Positions 62,749 to 64,000 of a DNA stretch of 64,000 nucleotides are shown here, in pieces (positions within the stretch are counted from its first letter, which is position 1; each line of letters begins with the position of its first letter). The notes under the pieces are model-generated. The model made no database searches. It had not been told where the DNA came from and saw only the letters and a program-made list of their open reading frames with translations. Both the position numbers and the translations under genes were made by a program. The DNA is from Aphrophora alni (lineage: Eukaryota > Arthropoda > Insecta > Hemiptera > Aphrophoridae): positions 72,578,877 through 72,642,876 of the forward strand of contig OY740768.1 in NCBI GenBank assembly GCA_963513935.1, written 5' to 3'.

Positions 62749-63466
62749 GTTATCTTGTATTCAGAACGGCCACTACTTAAGTCATTAGTTAGAAATATCA
62801 TTACATACACTTCACCCATCTGACAACACACAAAGGTAACTCACATCCGCAAAAATCGTGTTGAGAACACTCACTAAAGCACTAATGTGTAGAACTCATA
62901 AGATTATACACATATACTTAAAAGTGACATTTGTTAAACAACAAATTTTCTGATAGTCTCAAACGGAGTTCATGGTACTCTCTACATCAACACTGATTCT
63001 CCTCTTGGGAGGTACTACACTACTCTAGACAATCACAAACTGCCGCAGTTCCTGATATTTTACTGACATTTTATTCTCGTTTGTCCTTAGTTTGTCGTTA
63101 GTACTTAAGTAATATATAATGTGTACCTACATTATTATCATTTATAGTAATATATGATAACAACTACGAAAAAAAAACCCGCGGAGGTGTCTGTAATTAG
63201 TTATACGAATAATCAAATAAGGCCTATCTAAACTGAAAATATCAACTGTATTCCTCAATCACAAATTTTGTAAATTACATAGATTTTATCTAACTGAATA
63301 CAAAAAAAAGGGTGTTAAGAGTTTATGCATAGGTTGTTGTTATTTTTGAAAGCGAGAAACATTGCAGACATTATCGTCTTTCTATAAGTAGCTACATTAA
63401 AATATTGGTTTAGGAATCAAAAATCAATTCTTGAAAATAAACAAAATTATACATAAATATACGAAA

Positions 63467-63469
<3 letters not shown>

Positions 63470-63564
<95 letters not shown>
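63470..63564 (+). repeat. (CA)n microsatellite, ~95 bp
   Basis: Uninterrupted CA run on the plus strand (TG on the coding strand), upstream of the His exon. Confidence 0.98.
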
Positions 63565-63565
<1 letters not shown>

Positions 63566-64000
63566 TCAAAGTAAACAATAACTTCACGAAATGTCTTAGA
63601 AGTATTTTAATGTTTGTTCTAATAATTATTCTAAGAGCACTCTAAAATAAATTTTCCGAATAAATAATAATTTCAACGTGAAACATTTATCATTACTTAC
63701 AAGCATTTAAAATAGAATAATTATACAATTATATCAAAACAAAAAATTCAACACATGTATGAAAAGAGACAATTATTAATTAAACATTAATTAGTCCAAG
63801 CAGTATTGTAAACATGATGTTCTACTAACTCATAATAGGTTATTAATTTTTAATTAGTTTTAAATAATAATGTTATCTCAAAGCTGACTCCTACAACCTA
63901 CTGTCCATGTTTAAACATACCTTTATGATACAAGTCAATGGAGTAAACATAAAGTTTACTTTTATTATAGGACATTGAAAGCATTCATTTTCTGAAGTGT

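Larger units (their letters stand above)
62450..64000 (-). other. amon: 3' part of the preceding PC2 intron
   Basis: No exon with the family's catalytic-Asp motif (DDG.DY.HPD) or the TDDWFNS-type lead-in to HGTRC was found to the window edge, so all of this is intron. It contains the possible coding fragment at 62542-62748, a GC-richer stretch to about 63060 and a long (CA)n tract. Confidence 0.75.

Noticed and set aside
63177..63195. CCCGCGGAGGTGTCTG as a second piggyBac-type end
   Set aside because: Shares only GCGGAGGT with the 56758 element end, with no TTAA and no partner end.

Overview
The window is eukaryotic and most likely from an insect. It is strongly AT-rich, full of (TA)n and (GT)n microsatellites and decayed DNA transposons and retroposons, and it carries two spliced coding exons. 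Both exons are on the minus strand and belong to one gene, a PC2-type neuroendocrine proprotein convertase (insect amontillado, amon). The upstream exon (62361-62449) holds the catalytic-His motif HGTRCAGEV. The next exon (367-542) holds GIRMLDQPYMTD and SWGPTDDGKTVDGP. The reading frame joins exactly across the gap (GCA-G | GA-ATA), both ends have consensus GT/AG sites, and the intron between them is 61,818 nt. I saw no intact gene inside it, so about 97% of the window is one giant intron. A hemipteran or another insect with a large genome is my guess; the sequence alone does not settle the order.

Layout, left to right: the tail of the following intron (1-366); the PC2 exon; a GC-richer patch (742-893); a plus-strand A-skewed block flanked by (GT)n tracts (about 1430-3640); a dead mariner-like transposase tail (4811-5220); a 707-bp TIR element (5819-6525); a long quiet AT-rich stretch; two diverged direct copies of a ~2.2-kb unit (13470-17640) with a perfect hairpin at their junction and a candidate recursive-splice site in the second copy; a GC-richer patch with a TATA-like box (24000-24690); three 146-bp tandem repeats (28031-28466); a hammerhead-ribozyme-like motif on the minus strand (29051-29083); a dead LINE RNase H/C-terminal fragment (30880-31460); six diverged ~205-240-bp tandem repeats (37636-38970); a decayed mobile-element ORF with a zinc-finger-like motif (39243-39605); a second mariner-like pseudogene (48610-49325); a LINE reverse-transcriptase tail (55790-56365); a 1.58-kb piggyBac-like element with recognisable TIRs and a broken transposase (56758-58335); a broken MADF-like domain (58790-58985); a ~85-93-bp tandem array (61294-61595); the catalytic-His exon; and part of the preceding intron.

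Two low-copy interspersed families (copies near 30.1, 33.6 and 51.1 kb; and near 44.0, 47.7 and 53.5 kb) show that the intron grew by repeated insertion. The only gene product expressed here would be PC2. All mobile-element genes are interrupted, and the elements matter mainly as the material that expanded the intron and as possible sources of cryptic splice or ribozyme signals. No rRNA, intact tRNA, CRISPR array or bacterial-type operon was seen.
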